Numbered from the stretch's first letter, positions 12,671 through 25,015 are shown. The stretch is 64,000 nt of DNA from Zoroaster sp. YZ-2022 (GCA_029582265.1 CM055822.1:3841057-3905056), one strand, 5' to 3'. Numbers and translations: made by a program. The notes: generated from the sequence alone by a model not told the origin.

Positions 12671-13394
12671 GTGGGGTTTTATCCATTTTTATGCAAATCG
12701 CCCACACAAGGCCAATGGCCAATCCAAGGTGGGGGTTACTAAGTCATTGAGTTGTTACAACAACTCCATACTGAAGAAACCAGCCCCTCGCACCGAAACA
12801 AGACAAGTTAATAACCAGCCTCTTCACGGTGCGAATAGGACTGGGAGGGGTAACTAGTCCAGAACAAGGCATTTGTTAAACTGCCTCTGCCCCTATAACT
12901 AGATAATGTCCCAAATAGTGTAGGCCTTTAGCATGAAACTTTTTCACGTAATAAAAAAATCAAACAAATTAAAATCTCGGCCTCACTCATCCCAATTTAT
13001 CAATCCGAGGGGTGAGGGTGGGGGTTTTGGTAAAAGGTCATGGGTCATAACCCTACCGTACGGCCCCCAAACGTATACAAAACAAAATGCCGCCATTCAG
13101 TGTCCAAAACCAACAGGAGAAAGATTCAGGCTGAAAGCTTGAATATCTAAGAATAGTTTTAGACCAAAATATAGTCTTAGCTTGTTAACCTTTACATAAT
13201 TTATATTCTAGCCATCAGAACAAAATAATCATTTCACAGGAAATTCAGTCTGTGGAAGGTTTCTGGTCATATTAGACTGAAGTTTTTAGAGGGTTTTCTG
13301 TGTACATAAAATTATTTTGTTTTAACTGCTTTGCGTCACCTCTAGAGGGCTCACTCATTTTGTATAACTCAAATACTTGAGCATGATTGTAACC

Positions 13395-14605
13395 CCAGAC
13401 GAATAATAATAAATATGAATACAAACAATATACAATGATAGCATAGAAAAAAAATTATGTACCGAGATACATATACAATGCAATTACAAATATACATCAT
13501 CTTTGAAGAATTGTGACATAAGATGAGTTTTAAGCAGCGACTTAAATCCAGTTATACCATGACAAGATTTGAGTTTAGTTGGAAGATGATTCCAGAGTCT
13601 TGGAGCCGCGACAGAAAAAGACCTATCACCCCAGGTCCGTTTTGAAGTTGGTTCCTTTGGGAGCAGCGGCGTAGCCAGGACTTTTTCAGTGGGGGGGGGG
13701 GGGGGGGGCCCAGGGGTCCAGGGGCCCAGGGGCCCAGGGGCCCAGGAGGTATGGGTTTTTCCCTTTTCTTTTTCTTTTCTGTTTTTTGGGGCACTATGAG
13801 GATTTTTCGTGGGGGGCACCTGGGGGGGAGGGCACTGGAAATTTGTGGGGGGGCACGTGTCCCCCAGGCCCCCGGCTACGCCGCTGTTTGGGAGTGACAT
13901 GTTGCTGGAGCGCAAATTGCGTGATGGAGTGTAGACTTTAAGCAGTTCAGAAATATAAATTGGAACAATGTTATTAAAAGATTTGTGAACAATTAGCGTA
14001 CGTTTAAAAACAATTCTCTGTGAAACAGGAAGCCAGTGCAGTTATTTCAAGATTGGAGTGATATGGCATGACATTCTGGACAAAGTCACTACACGAGCTG
14101 CTGTGTTTTGTATGTGCTGAAGACGAGATATTCAATTCTGCGGGAGACCGTAAAGGAGAGCATTCCCGTTATCAAGCCGTAATGTGACAAACGCATGTAT
14201 AATTTGTTCAGCAGCACTTTGATTCAAGTATTTCCTTATTTGGCCAATATTTCTGATATGAAATGATGATACGCAAACAATGTTGGAGATATGAGGTTTT
14301 AAAGTCATTGTCAAGTCAAATATTAACACCCAAGTTAGGTGCTTGTGATGAGGGGTTATCTGCGAGTCACCAATTGTAATAAATGAAGAGAAACTTTTGA
14401 TAATTGCTGACGCGATCCAAATAGAAGAAACTCTGTTTTTTCGTCGTTCAATTTCAATAAGTTTAGTCTCATCCAACTACGAATCTCTTGAATACATTCC
14501 TCCAGCATTGTAATACACGAATCGACAGGTTCTTGAGAAGATTTGAAAGTAATGTAAAGCTGCGTGTCATCAGAGTAGACATGGTAATTTAAATTATTTT
14601 CTCGG
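13395..14605 (-). mobile_element. CR1/L2-like LINE, 5'-truncated, with RT active-site motif
   Basis: On the minus strand the frame (with breaks) includes HVYSDDTQLYITF, the catalytic Y-x-DD box of a reverse transcriptase, then LNLLKLNDEKTE, ITIGDSQITP, SFHIRN and the C-terminal block RSFSVAAPRLWNHLPTKL...FKSLLKTHLMSQ. It ends in an ATT-type tail. The upstream RT and endonuclease are missing. A hAT MITE interrupts it at 13664..13886. The same family occurs at 22590..23465. Confidence 0.85.
13664..13886. mobile_element. hAT MITE inserted in a LINE
   Basis: Terminal repeats CAGCGGCGTAGCCAGG and its complement CCCCGGCTACGCCGCTG enclose a G- and C-rich core. A perfect 8-bp TTTGGGAG lies on both sides (13656..13663 and 13887..13894). 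The GGCGTAGCCAGG end is a common animal hAT terminus; a similar single end is at 31848..31870. Confidence 0.88.
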
Positions 14606-15621
14606 GATGTTTGGATGATTCAGTTATTCTGCCACCGGGTAATTCATTACCAAAGCTTAGCACCGACTGACGGAGAGGATTGAAGGCAAAAAAGAGCACC
14701 TATTTATAATGTTACATAATTTCTTCTAGTGCAAATATTTTGATTGTGTCACTATTACAACTTTTAGATCCTCTATCTATACCTATAATCAGTTTATAAA
14801 TGGATATTTTAATGGCTTTCATGGCTTACTACTGATAGTTATGGTATAAACAAAACCTTAATCAGACTATTCATTAAAATGACCATCATCATGGCTTGCT
14901 ATTGGCAAATACCCATGGTACCCGGTACCAAGGACCCATGGTACCCGGGAGGAAGGAAACTAGAGAGAAAATACATTCTGGAACATTTTGGCCGACACTG
15001 GCAAGCAAACACCTGATGATTCCACATAAACGCTTCCAGAAGGTGTTTATGCATTTTGTCTGCGTGAAATTAGCTTGGGTTGTAAGCTACCTCTCCTGGG
15101 CATAGGGTTAGGATGTGCCGCCCTCGAGTTAATTTCGAACATTAGGCTGCCCACTCACTTACACCACGGGAGGCCACAACTGATCGGTTGTACTGTTTGG
15201 TAATTTCCCTAAAACTCACAGAATGAAATACCACGTACCTGGAAGAATGTTAGAATGTTAGGGACCTTCACAAATTGTTTACATTTAGGGCCCAACCAGG
15301 GTATCTAGCTAAGGCGAGGTTTGCGTTAGCACCTTGTAATAAGTTTTCAAATCATAATACTGGTGAGTGGTGTAGGTTTAACCTCTGTGATTTCAACAAG
15401 ACCCCCTCTCGAATGACTACTTTTCAACATTCTTTTCCTCTCTGTTCCCTCTATCTCAACTGAATTCCGAACTAGACCCAACATAGAAATCACTGACCTT
15501 CTTAAATAAAAATAAACATGTTCAAATATTACGTACACGACTGGCATCCCCTCCCGGTATAAGTCTCAGTTATCACTGCCCCTCCTCCAAAATGGACGGT
15601 CCCCATAAAGGTGGTGATATA

Positions 15622-15981
15622 TAATAATAATAATAATAATAATGTATAGATTTATATAGCGCACGTATCCACCAACTAAGTGGCGCTCAAGGCGCATTAT
15701 ATTATTATCCCTGCTCATAAGGCTCATAAGGCTCATAAATCATTCCTGAAACCATCTCAGCTCCCTGGGGAGTATACAGCTCAATTGCTGCCATTTCTAG
15801 CGCATATAGAGCAAACCATATCTGCCTTCACAGGTACCCATTTAACCCCTGGGTGGAGAGAAGCAATTATGGTTAAGTGTCTTGCTCAAGGACACAAGTG
15901 TCACGGCCGGGGCTCGAACCCACACTCTGCTGCTGGCAACACCAGAACTTGAGTTCAGTGCGCTAGACCGCACGACAATCC
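15622..15981 (-). mobile_element. tRNA-derived SINE
   Basis: Same family as at 27931: B-box GGTTCGAGCCC, tail GCGCCTTGAGCGCCACTTAG and an ATT run at the plus-strand left end. The A-box region has lost a few bases. Confidence 0.85.
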
Positions 15982-16501
15982 ACTTTACGTGCATTATACA
16001 ACATGACATCATAATTTCTTAGCGGTTGTGATTGTTTGTAATAGAATTGAATAATCCTATAAATAGATATTGTGTTATTCCTGGCACGGACATTCTTTTT
16101 ACACAAAAACATATCGTGATTTTGGTGTGGGGTTGGTAATTAAAGGAATGACCAAATCGGTGTAGAACTGTACTGTGAAACTTTCTTGGTCTTAAACTGG
16201 ATATGGTATCCCAGTCAATCTTCCAAAGAATTTCTTTGTCCTAGGTGCTGGCACTTTTTCAGGAAAGTGAGAAAAAACTTTCAGAAAGTTACAACAAATT
16301 CTGAATGCATTTTCACTGTTTTCAAGATAACGGCGACACGTTAAGTAGGCCTGTTTAATAAAGTGAACATTTTACAGGTTGTTTATTCATGGAAGAAGGA
16401 ATTCCATATATCTTGATTCATTAGAGAGTAAGCATACATATTACCAAAGTCGTACCTTCCCTGAATTCACAAAATATAGGAAATATGGACTGGCCACTGA
16501 G

Positions 16502-16598
16502 TAGTCTTGGTTCAAGACTGTGTTTGTAGAGATAGCGCCCTCCTGTAGCGTTGGATCGTGTATCAAAAACATGCAAACGCAGTCTTGAACCAAGACTA
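16502..16598. mobile_element. MULE-type MITE, second copy (97 bp)
   Basis: Terminal repeats TAGTCTTGGTTCAAGACTG and complement, internal AGCGCCCTC. Flanked by GCCACTGAG at 16493..16501 and 16599..16607, a perfect 9-bp duplication. Confidence 0.88.
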
Positions 16599-18580
16599 GC
16601 CACTGAGCTGTCCCAATAGTGTCAGTACAGCATCTCGAAGGTCAGCGGACTTTTAAAAGTCTAGTAACTCACAAATGGTCCCTGGAGGACATACCCGACA
16701 GGCGCTGCTTAATGGATCGGAACCTTACACTCCCCGCAGGGGAAGATTATAGGTTAGAAGCTGAGGGACTACATATTTCTACTTGCCTTGTGGGTAAAAG
16801 ACAATTAGAGTAACAAGATAACATTCTTATTGGTTATAAAATATGAAAAACTAATTCTGTTTTTATGACACTGCGCAGTAAAAACAATATTTTCCCACTT
16901 TACAGTTACAAACCCCCCGCTGAAAGATGAATCACTTCAACTACATCAATCACAGTTTGAGGGCGATGTGTTTGTGATGGGGGTAGGTTTACTTCATATT
17001 TCGACTACGGAATTGAAAGACGCCGGTCACACATCATGGTTCGGGCCTGAACAGGTTCATTATTTGGTGAGGAATGTTAAGATGTTATGGAAAGTTACAA
17101 CATTGGTAATAAGTTACCGAATTATTATGTGAAAACTAAATTGGTGTGAAGTTTTCACCCTGAAAATTTATTGTCTGAAGTGGTCTCAGTTGAGAGAAAA
17201 ACTCGAACAAATTAATAATTATGCACGTTTGCAAAAGTTTGCAAAATCGGCGACTTTTTGCTCAAAAAACATTGTGAATGACTGTAAGATAAGACTCTGC
17301 ATTCAACTGCAACTTTCACAGATTTGTTAAATAAAAATGTTGCATGTATATCTTGATTCAAAGAAATTAAGCATATCACAGAAGCAGTTTTGCCAACATA
17401 TCAATGTTGTATCTTTCCTTTTAGACAGTTGGAATTTTTGAAGCGATTACTATGGCAACTACAGAACAGGGTGAGTCGTGCAAATATGCAGCATGTGTGT
17501 AATTTGTGTATATGATAAATTCAGGATATTGTTTTATTGAGATATTGCCGGTAGTACAATAATTGGTTACTCGATCAGGTTCCGTTTCTCCGTGGGTGAC
17601 ATCGGGGCGACCAAAAACATGTTTCGGCTCATCGATTGATCGCGTATTTGGCGAATTCGGTTGTGCTGCAAATGCAATCATTTGCCTCTCCACATTTTTG
17701 GGCTCGGTAATGCTTGGTTTCAAGATGACGGACTGTAAAAGTAACGATAGTTTTGTTTCGTATTTGTTAATGAAGGATGGAATAACTATTCTCACACGCC
17801 AATTGCTTTGTTACATTACAAACTTTCTGGTGAATACGTATTTTTATGCGTTTTCGTGTGGCTCTGTGTGAATGCTTACATGGAATAACTTGATGGCCCA
17901 TTTGTAACAAACGAGAAATATAATGCCAAGCTTGGGTTCGACTTCTGAAAGCTGAGACATAGTCGGCGATCATACATTGTACATGTACCATGATTGTACA
18001 TAGCAGCCCTCTATTTAATCGTGTTGTCCCTTGAATCTGCAAATATCTGTTCAATTCTCAGAAATTGAAACTGTTCAACTTTTTTTGTTTTTGTTTATTG
18101 TTCAACTTTTGTTTTGCAATTCAAGTCCTCGCGTTATATCATTTTTTTTTGTTTTTAAATAAATATCACTATCTTGGTAGTTTTGTGGTGAAAACAGTTG
18201 ATGGACTGGTGAGTTTTGTTACATTATCAAAGTCTCTTACTACTTTATCGAAGAATGAACATTTGACGGCCTTGATATTGTATTCAGAATCTGTTTACGG
18301 AAGAGTACATTGTGTTAGCGTGTGGCTCTCAAACGCTTTTCTGTATTTGTAATAAACAGTATACTTGCAAAGCCATTATTGGTTTCCTGTATTGCACTAA
18401 TTTCCGAGTTTAGCAGAGAATATTTAGGGTTTGGTGAATGTCAGTAACGATTGTCAAGCATCTGGGATCATGTATACCGGACATCATCCTTCATGATAAA
18501 CGGATGGCAGTACCCAATTTAGCCCACAGATTAACCTAGATGGGGATGACTGGCTGGTTATGTGGGTGTGTACCTTTCAG

Positions 18581-18610
18581 CATGGAGGAAGGAAATTTCC
18601 TTCCTCCATG
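18581..18610. mobile_element. Micro-palindromic insertion A (30 bp)
   Basis: Perfect palindrome whose left half is CATGGAGGAAGGAAA. Flanked by CTTTCAG at 18574..18580 and 18611..18617, a perfect 7-bp duplication. Confidence 0.8.
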
Positions 18611-19384
18611 CTTTCAGTGCGGCGTCGGTCCTCACGTAACAGGTATCGAGGTCTGTTAGCAGTTCGCTGGGCCATGTGGCTGGGTACACCATGCCATGGA
18701 TATACTAGCCCAGGTTGGATCATGAAGGAAAAGGATTGTCAATTTTCGTGTAACGTCCGTCGCAGACAGGGAGCCCCTTTTGGGCTGTGTGACTGGGCAT
18801 ACTTGTTTGTATTCTCAGGCTGCATTGTGTAGGGTCCATGTGGAAGTCTGAAGATCTGACGTCACGATTCGAGGCTTGTGAAAGATTAGATCTTCGGTAC
18901 AACGTATCCAATGAAATCCCTTGAATGGTTCGGCCGGAGCCTGTAATCCATCCTTGATAGGATAAAGACAGAGGACCAGTCTGGGTCCATGGCTTTAGCT
19001 ATCTGAGCACAGGGTTACCATAAAGAAAACACGGGGAGTGAATAGGATGGGAGGTGGGGGGGGGGGGGGGGGATTTAAAGGGACTAATGTACATTTCCCT
19101 TTATCATTATCTCTTGTTTGCATTGTTCCCCACTTTTTTGCAGCTTGCCCCCTTTTTGCCACAATGGATCTGCCCCTGAAAAACACTCTTCTCAAGCTCA
19201 GGTTTTTTTGGGTGTTTTTTGTTGTTGTGCCCTTAAGGCTTCTTCTAAGCTTCCTACCTCGCCAACAAAAGGTCACTAAGTGTTTTAAACTGTCGGCGCC
19301 GGTCACAGAAAAACACACGTTCTTTTTTATAATCACAGACCCCTGCAGGCTCTGGGGATTAGTAGCATACTGGCTGTGTAGAAT

Positions 19385-19419
19385 CATGGAGGAAGGAAAA
19401 TTCTTTTCCTTCCTCCATG
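19385..19419. mobile_element. Micro-palindromic insertion B (35 bp)
   Basis: 16-bp arms (CATGGAGGAAGGAAAA) around a 3-bp spacer. Flanked by GTAGAAT at 19378..19384 and 19420..19426, perfect 7-bp duplication. Confidence 0.8.
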
Positions 19420-20263
19420 GTAGAATATTCCCCACAATATACTTATCAAAATGCGTCTGGTTCATGAAAAGAAAATCAGTTTTTTAATAATTATAAATTC
19501 ACACAATGGGCCGCATTTAAATTGAGTGGCGGATCAAGGGTGGATTATCGATGAAAAGAGGGGCCCATTGATCCCCAAATTGGTAGAATGTTATTTATAG
19601 AATATAGATGGGGGTATACAGGCACATATGCTCATTCGCTCTTCCGTCTGTTTGGATAAATTGATGACAGTCAAAGATTATAGACTAGTATGATTAATAC
19701 CGTTAAGGATTTCTGACTTTGTAAATTAAGTCCTTGTTCCGGTACACAAACCCAGTAAACCATTAAGATGTGGTCATTCCTGTTAGAAAGCTACATATGA
19801 TGATATCCCGATTTTGGATGGTAAAAGTTCAAATGCTTGACCTCGGTCTTGTCCCCTGACTCCTGTATAATGTATGAATGCATGCGATTAATGTATAGGT
19901 AATTTGACATTTGTTCATATGACACGTGATTTTCAAGCTCCAAATCTAAAGGTGGGTTGTGAAATCACGTGATCTATATACAACTCATTAGTACTAATTA
20001 GTACTTAAAGTATCGTCACAATCAGAGCAGACTTTTGACAGGACTTTCGACAGGGCATGGAATTGGTACTGAAAACTCAATGGTTGAAAATAATACTCCA
20101 TGAGCGAACGCTGACGTAGATAACATGCTGGAAGTTCGTGGTTATCCTCGCCAGCGACGAACATTAGATAATAGGGCGCGATAAGATCCTATTATTACTG
20201 TGTCTGCTGCGTTAATAATGAGCCAGTGGCTGCATAATAAGGAAATAAACGTTTGTCATGATG

Positions 20264-20381
20264 TGGTCTTTATCGCAGGTGATTGACTGGTTTTGTGCGT
20301 GGTCACGGGCGATAAGGACCGAGTCGGTCCTTAACGCCTGTGACCAGACACAAAACCGGTCATTAACCTGCAATAAAGACC
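20264..20381. repeat. Long hairpin, 56-bp arms
   Basis: GGTCTTTATCGCAGGTGATT... pairs with ...TGCAATAAAGACC around a 5-base loop (GAGTC) at about 20320. Arms are roughly 90% complementary. Centre of the inverted-repeat unit 20153..20745. Confidence 0.75.
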
Positions 20382-20764
20382 AAGCGTCAAACTGATATTC
20401 CCATTCATAAATGCCCTTATTGATTTCGTTTTCAAAATGTAAAATTGTAATTTTTGTTGAATAAAACCAAATAGAAATGGGCAAATTCACGTTTGGGTAC
20501 ACACGAAACAATCTTATTCACTCTAATTCGTTCAAATCCGCATCGCGCGTCGCACAAAACGGCTGGCACATAATGCGCTGCTCTGATTTTGATAAGCCAT
20601 ATGTCTTTACCATCCGTTAATACACCCCACGTGATTACGTTATCAGATTGTTTAAACTGTCTTGAACAGTTTATGATGATATTTATGCATCAACGTACAC
20701 GTATCCTTTCGCGCCCTGTTATCTAGTCCAGCGCTTCGTCGTAGGGTTACGCTGCTCTACAGCC

Positions 20765-21105
20765 AAAATGTTTCCGAAACAAATGAAGTCAAACTTGACT
20801 AATTATGGGTCACTGAGAATGGAAATGATGCTTAAAATTGTTGATTGGCTCTAGTTTTCAAGATATGGTACCGTGTCAGTATCTACATAAACACATGAAA
20901 AGACGTAGGTTTACAATTCATGATTAAAAATCTGCTATGTATACCATATACAATGTCAAAACTTAAATATCTTAGAAACAGTAGCCAATCAGCAATTTTA
21001 ATTGTCCTTTTGAATTCAGCACATCAAAATCCATAATAAATAGCACATTTTATCTCCGAAGCAGACAACTTTAAAAAAATTGTTGACCAGTGTTATCAGT
21101 CACTG
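20765..21105. repeat. Dispersed repeat, copy 1
   Basis: Matches the complement of 50600..50960 over about 340 bp, for example AGTCAAACTTGACTAATTAT and CTCCGAAGCAGACAACTTTA. Confidence 0.85.
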
Positions 21106-21310
21106 AGTTCATCTAAAAATATGACACCGATTCCATGCCCTGTCGAACGTCTGCTAGTGATCGTGACGATACTGTCCCTTTAAGTGCATGGCCATTAAAT
21201 GTAATGTTGATGCAATGTTGTGCAGTCCTGGTTATCGCCGTCATGCATTGTGTACATAATACGATAATCATTTCCTTATAAATACAAATTTTTAATTAAA
21301 TTTGATTGTT

Positions 21311-21654
21311 TTAACCCTCCTATGCCCAGGCTGAAATTTGGCCCAGTAAGCACCGCACCCACAGACAGTCACTTGAGTATTTTTGGTTGCATTGCCAATT
21401 GTTCACACATGTGTATTTTTCTCTAAGAGTGCTGGAGATAGTGGCAAAGTCAAACACACTTGTGTATGTCTTACAAGTTATATGCAGAGTCACACAGAGC
21501 TGTGTATGTACTGCATAAGTTACAGTCGAGTGGTTTTGGTTTGACCTCCTACCAGAGCCACATTTATTTGAGTGCATTGCACAAAGTCAATGGGTTGGGA
21601 GTGACATACAAATTTTGAGTGTCTTTGATTGTTAAACCTATAGGAGGGTTTTAA
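21311..21654. mobile_element. TTAA-flanked MITE (piggyBac-type) 1
   Basis: TTAA then CCCTCCTAT at left, ATAGGAGGG near the right TTAA. Shares most of its interior with copy 2 at 42271..42541 but has about 75 extra bp. Confidence 0.75.
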
Positions 21655-21713
21655 TTTGAACAAATTATTTAGGGAAATTATTGTTGGCCTTACTATGACA
21701 AGGATCTTTCTTA

Positions 21714-21936
21714 AAAGGGGCATTATCGTCACGATCAACAGGGCATGGAATCGGAATGCTAGTTTATTAGATTAAATCAGCGACTGAACATAATACCCCA
21801 CATAACAAGGTTATATTACCGTTGCTGCTGCATCAATGAGCCAGTAATTTTCAGTCACTGTGTTCATCTTTAACTAGGACACCGATTCCATGACCTGTTG
21901 AAAGTCATGCTCTGATCGTGACAATAGTACCCCTTA
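21714..21936. mobile_element. GGGGCAGTATCGTCACGATC-family MITE
   Basis: Left AAGGGGCATTATCGTCACG and right GATCGTGACAATAGTACCCC form the inverted termini, with ACAGGGCATGGAATCGG and CCGATTCCATGACCTGTTG inside them. Confidence 0.75.
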
Positions 21937-22052
21937 TAACAAGCAAGCAGCAGCCTGCAGGCATGACTACTTCTAGTTCTACAGTATACGGCTATTTCAT
22001 GTCGCATTGCGCAACTTACGACAGTTTATTGGATTACGGTTGATAGTTTATG

Positions 22053-22074
22053 CATGGTATTTCCTTCCTCCATG
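22053..22074. mobile_element. Micro-insertion D (22 bp)
   Basis: Ends are CATGG and CCATG with TTCCTTCC inside. Flanked by GTTTATG at 22046..22052 and 22075..22081, perfect 7-bp duplication. Its complement is nearly identical to insertion E. Confidence 0.75.
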
Positions 22075-22589
22075 GTTTATGTACGAAACAAATGTTGAGA
22101 TGTTTACTGCATATTTTTCTGAAATGTGCTCCACAGCTGTAGTTATTTATGTCTCACCACAGTTTATCAGCATTGGTGTGAGTTACCATTATTACTAGAA
22201 TAATTATTGTCCCATACAGTCTCGTCAAATGTCGGCCCGAGCACAGATTATTTTACCCAGCCAGTGGCGAGACTTTAGACCAGAGAGCAAGGACAGACCA
22301 TGGAGGTAAAAATAGGGCAGACCTACCCAACTATGTTTGTATAAGAAGTTATATATATGTTGAAAAGAAGGTAAGAAAAATAATGTCTTTTTTTAAATAG
22401 GCCTACAACGCTGTTAAAATGTTACGCGATGCTTCACGTCAATGTCGAAATGCTGATAAATGATTTTGTTATGAGTGTTATTGTGAAAGCTCATAGAAAA
22501 TTTCTGACAACATTTTATAACACACTTTTTAGTTGAAATACACCCATCACAACTTCTAAGTTCCCCCTAATATTTTTAAGAATATCTAC

Positions 22590-23465
22590 AACTTCCTGAA
22601 ATTGAACGATGAAAAAACAGAATTTGTTCTATTTGGATCACGTCAGCAATTGTCTAAAGTTTTTCTTCCATTTATTACAATTGGTGACTCGCAGATAACC
22701 CCCTCATTACATGCACGTAATTTGGGTGTTATATTTGACTCGACAATGACTTTAAAACCACATATCTCCAACATTGTTCGCATATCATCATTTCATATCA
22801 GAAATATAAGCCGAATTAGGAAATACTTGAATAAAAATGCTGCTGAACAAATTATACATGCGTCTGTCACATCACGGCTCGATAACGGGAATGCTCTCCT
22901 TTACGGTCTCCCGCAGAATCAAATATCTCGTCTTCAGCACAGACAAAACGCAGCAGCTCGTGTTGTGACTTTGTCCAGAAAGTCATGCCATATCACGCCA
23001 GTCTTGAAAGAATTGTTTTTAAACTTATGCTAATTGTTCACAAATCTTTTAATAACATTGCTCCAATTTATATTTCTGAACTGCTTAAAGTCTACACTCC
23101 ATCACGCAATTTGCACTCCAGCAACATGTCACTCCTAAAGGAACCAACTTCAAAACGGAACTGGGGTGATAGGTCGTTTTCTGTCGCAGCTCCGAGACTC
23201 TGGAATCATCTTCCAACTAAACTCAAATCTTGTCATAGTATAACCAGATTTAAGTCGATGCTTAAAACTCATCTTATGTCACAACTCTTCAAAGATGATG
23301 TATATTTGTAATTGCATTGTAGGTACATGTATCTCGGTACATAATTTTTTCCCTATGCTATCATTGTATATTGTTTGTATTCATGTTTTTTCTTTGTTTC
23401 CGTGCCTTGAGCGCCCAGCAGGGTGGATATGTGCGCGCTAAAAATCTTTATTATTATTATTATTA
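22590..23465 (+). mobile_element. CR1/L2-like LINE 3' fragment inside the foldback element
   Basis: Two overlapping frames give LKLNDEKTEFVLFGSRQQL, ITIGDSQITPS, SFHIRNISRIRKYLN and the C-terminal RSFSVAAPRLWNHLPTKL. These are followed by a GTGCCTTGAGCGCCCAGCAG tail and an ATT run. The RT catalytic box is already lost. It is inserted in the left arm of 22539..25464: the matching right arm lacks it. Confidence 0.88.
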
Positions 23466-23539
23466 TGAATTTTAAAAATTCAAAAAGCAAATGACAGAAT
23501 GACATGTTCTACACAGCTCGTAATGAAATGGTTGAAATT

Positions 23540-23887
23540 CAATCATGCATGCACAATTGACAGTGATTTGAATGAAAATTCAGCTGAAAAAAAGTTGCAG
23601 TACAAAGCACTGCTTCAATGGCATGTTACACATGGAGAATAATGGAGGACCAATTCCATATTAAACTCTTGCTCTACCCTTCTAAAACAATGGACATGCA
23701 TGTTGCTTGTTGCTCTTTGAATATTCTTTTCTTATTATGAAACAGCCATCAATACCATTGTTATTGATGCATGAGTTCTTACAGAAAACTACATGTGTAA
23801 CGTGCCCTTGAAGCAATGCTTTGTACTGCAACTTTTTTTTCAGCTGAATTTTCATTCAAATCACTGTCAATTGTGCATGCATGATTG
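23540..23887. mobile_element. MITE nested in the foldback element
   Basis: Inverted repeats of about 90 bp starting CAATCATGCATGCACAATTG enclose about 350 bp in total. The equivalent place in the right arm (about 25312..25330) has no insertion, which supports a separate insertion event. The exact duplication is ambiguous. Confidence 0.75.
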
Positions 23888-23924
23888 TATGGAACGCTAC
23901 AGCTGCCTTCGGTGCCCATATCGC

Positions 23925-24275
23925 TTCATTCGGCTGATTCACCATTTCATTCGGCCGATTCACCATTTCATTCTGCTATATCACCATTTCATTCGGCTAC
24001 TCATCATTTCATTTGCCCAATCATCATTTCATTCGGCTAGTCTTCATTTCGTTCGCCTTTTCGTCATTTCATTCGGCCATTCACCATTTCATTCGCCCAA
24101 TCATCATTTCATTCGGCTAGTCTTCATTTCATTCGGCTATTCACCATTTCATTTGCCCAATCATCATTTCATTCGGCTAGTCTTCATTTCGTTCGGCTTT
24201 TCATCATTTCATTCGGCTTTTCATAATTTCATTCGGCTAGTCATCATTTCATTCGGCTATTCACCATTTCATTTG
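23925..24275 (+). repeat. 20-bp minisatellite, left arm
   Basis: About 17 copies of a unit like TCATCATTTCATTCGGCTAG with variants CTTCATTTCGTTCGGC and ACCATTTCATTTGCCC. The long frame across it is only a repeat translation. Confidence 0.9.
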
Positions 24276-25015
24276 CCACCAAGATCAAGCTAGCCGCGGA
24301 TTCAACCGCGGATTCAGCTGCAGGTTTTCTCACGGATTTAACCGGATCAGGTCAGTTTAAAAACTGGATAGGTTGGTCCAGCAGTGCGTGTGAATACTGC
24401 ACTCAATACGGTACATTTCCACACGGCCGGGCGCAGGCGAAATGAAATGATGATTGCGCCCAGCCTCTGTCGTTAAAAGCGTAATCTTATAACGCCAAAA
24501 CCACGATATGCCCTAAGGTGAAATGTCATCTCCATAATTCGTTAACAAAAATTAACAAAAATTAACATTATAGGGGCACAAATTGTTTTAACTTTTGATG
24601 AGTTGGTCACAAATACTCTGCATTGTGTAACTATACACGGCATATACCGGCGATAATGGTACATATTCTAGCGTCACTTTAATTATGACCAACTCGTCAA
24701 AAGTTAAAACAATTTGTGCCCCATTTAATGTTATTTTTTGTTAACTTTTGTTAACGAATTATGGAGATGACATTTCACCTTAGGGCATATCGTGGTTTTG
24801 GCGTTATAAGATTACGCTTTTAACGACAGAGGCTGGGCGCAATCATTTCATTTCGCCTGCGCCCGGCCGTGTGGAAATGTACCGTATTGAGTGCAGTATT
24901 CACACGCACTGGACCAACCTATCCAGTTTTTAAACTGACCCGATCCGGTTAAATCCGTGAGAAAACCTGCAGCTGAATCCGCGGTTGAATCCGCGGCTAG
25001 CTTGATCTTGGTGGC

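Larger units (their letters stand above)
14606..18573. other. Mostly unassigned sequence around one SINE and one MITE
   Basis: Apart from 15622..15981 and 16493..16607, nothing was identified. A duplicated CCATGGTACCCGG motif lies at 14911-14950. A TTTTAG|exon|GTGAGT pattern at 17400-17475 encodes only six codons. Confidence 0.4.
20006..21184. mobile_element. GGGGCAGTATCGTCACGATC-family element, composite
   Basis: The left end (TATCGTCACAATCAGAGCAGAC, then GACAGGGCATGGAATTGG) and right end (GATCGTGACGATACTGTCCC) belong to the same family as 21714 and 48010. The interior is occupied by another inverted-repeat unit (about 20153..20745) and a dispersed repeat (20765..21105). Confidence 0.6.

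Noticed and set aside
13484..13915. 143-codon proline-rich minus-strand frame
   Set aside because: A LINE C-terminus fused by chance to a poly-G hAT MITE; the proline run comes from the G tract.
17400..17475. Acceptor-like TTTTAG, ATGGCAACTACAGAACAG and donor GTGAGT
   Set aside because: Only six codons; the preceding sequence resembles a common dispersed repeat ending in GTTGTACCTTCCC, so the acceptor is likely fortuitous.
19038..19487. 149- and 156-codon frames on opposite strands
   Set aside because: Both contain the poly-G tract and the micro-palindrome at 19385; neither shows a family motif.
23793..24293. 166-codon open frame (and its mirror at 24848..25363) rich in HHFIRL/SFHSA repeats
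   Set aside because: It is a translation of the 20-bp minisatellite in the foldback arms. All frames are open because the unit lacks stops.
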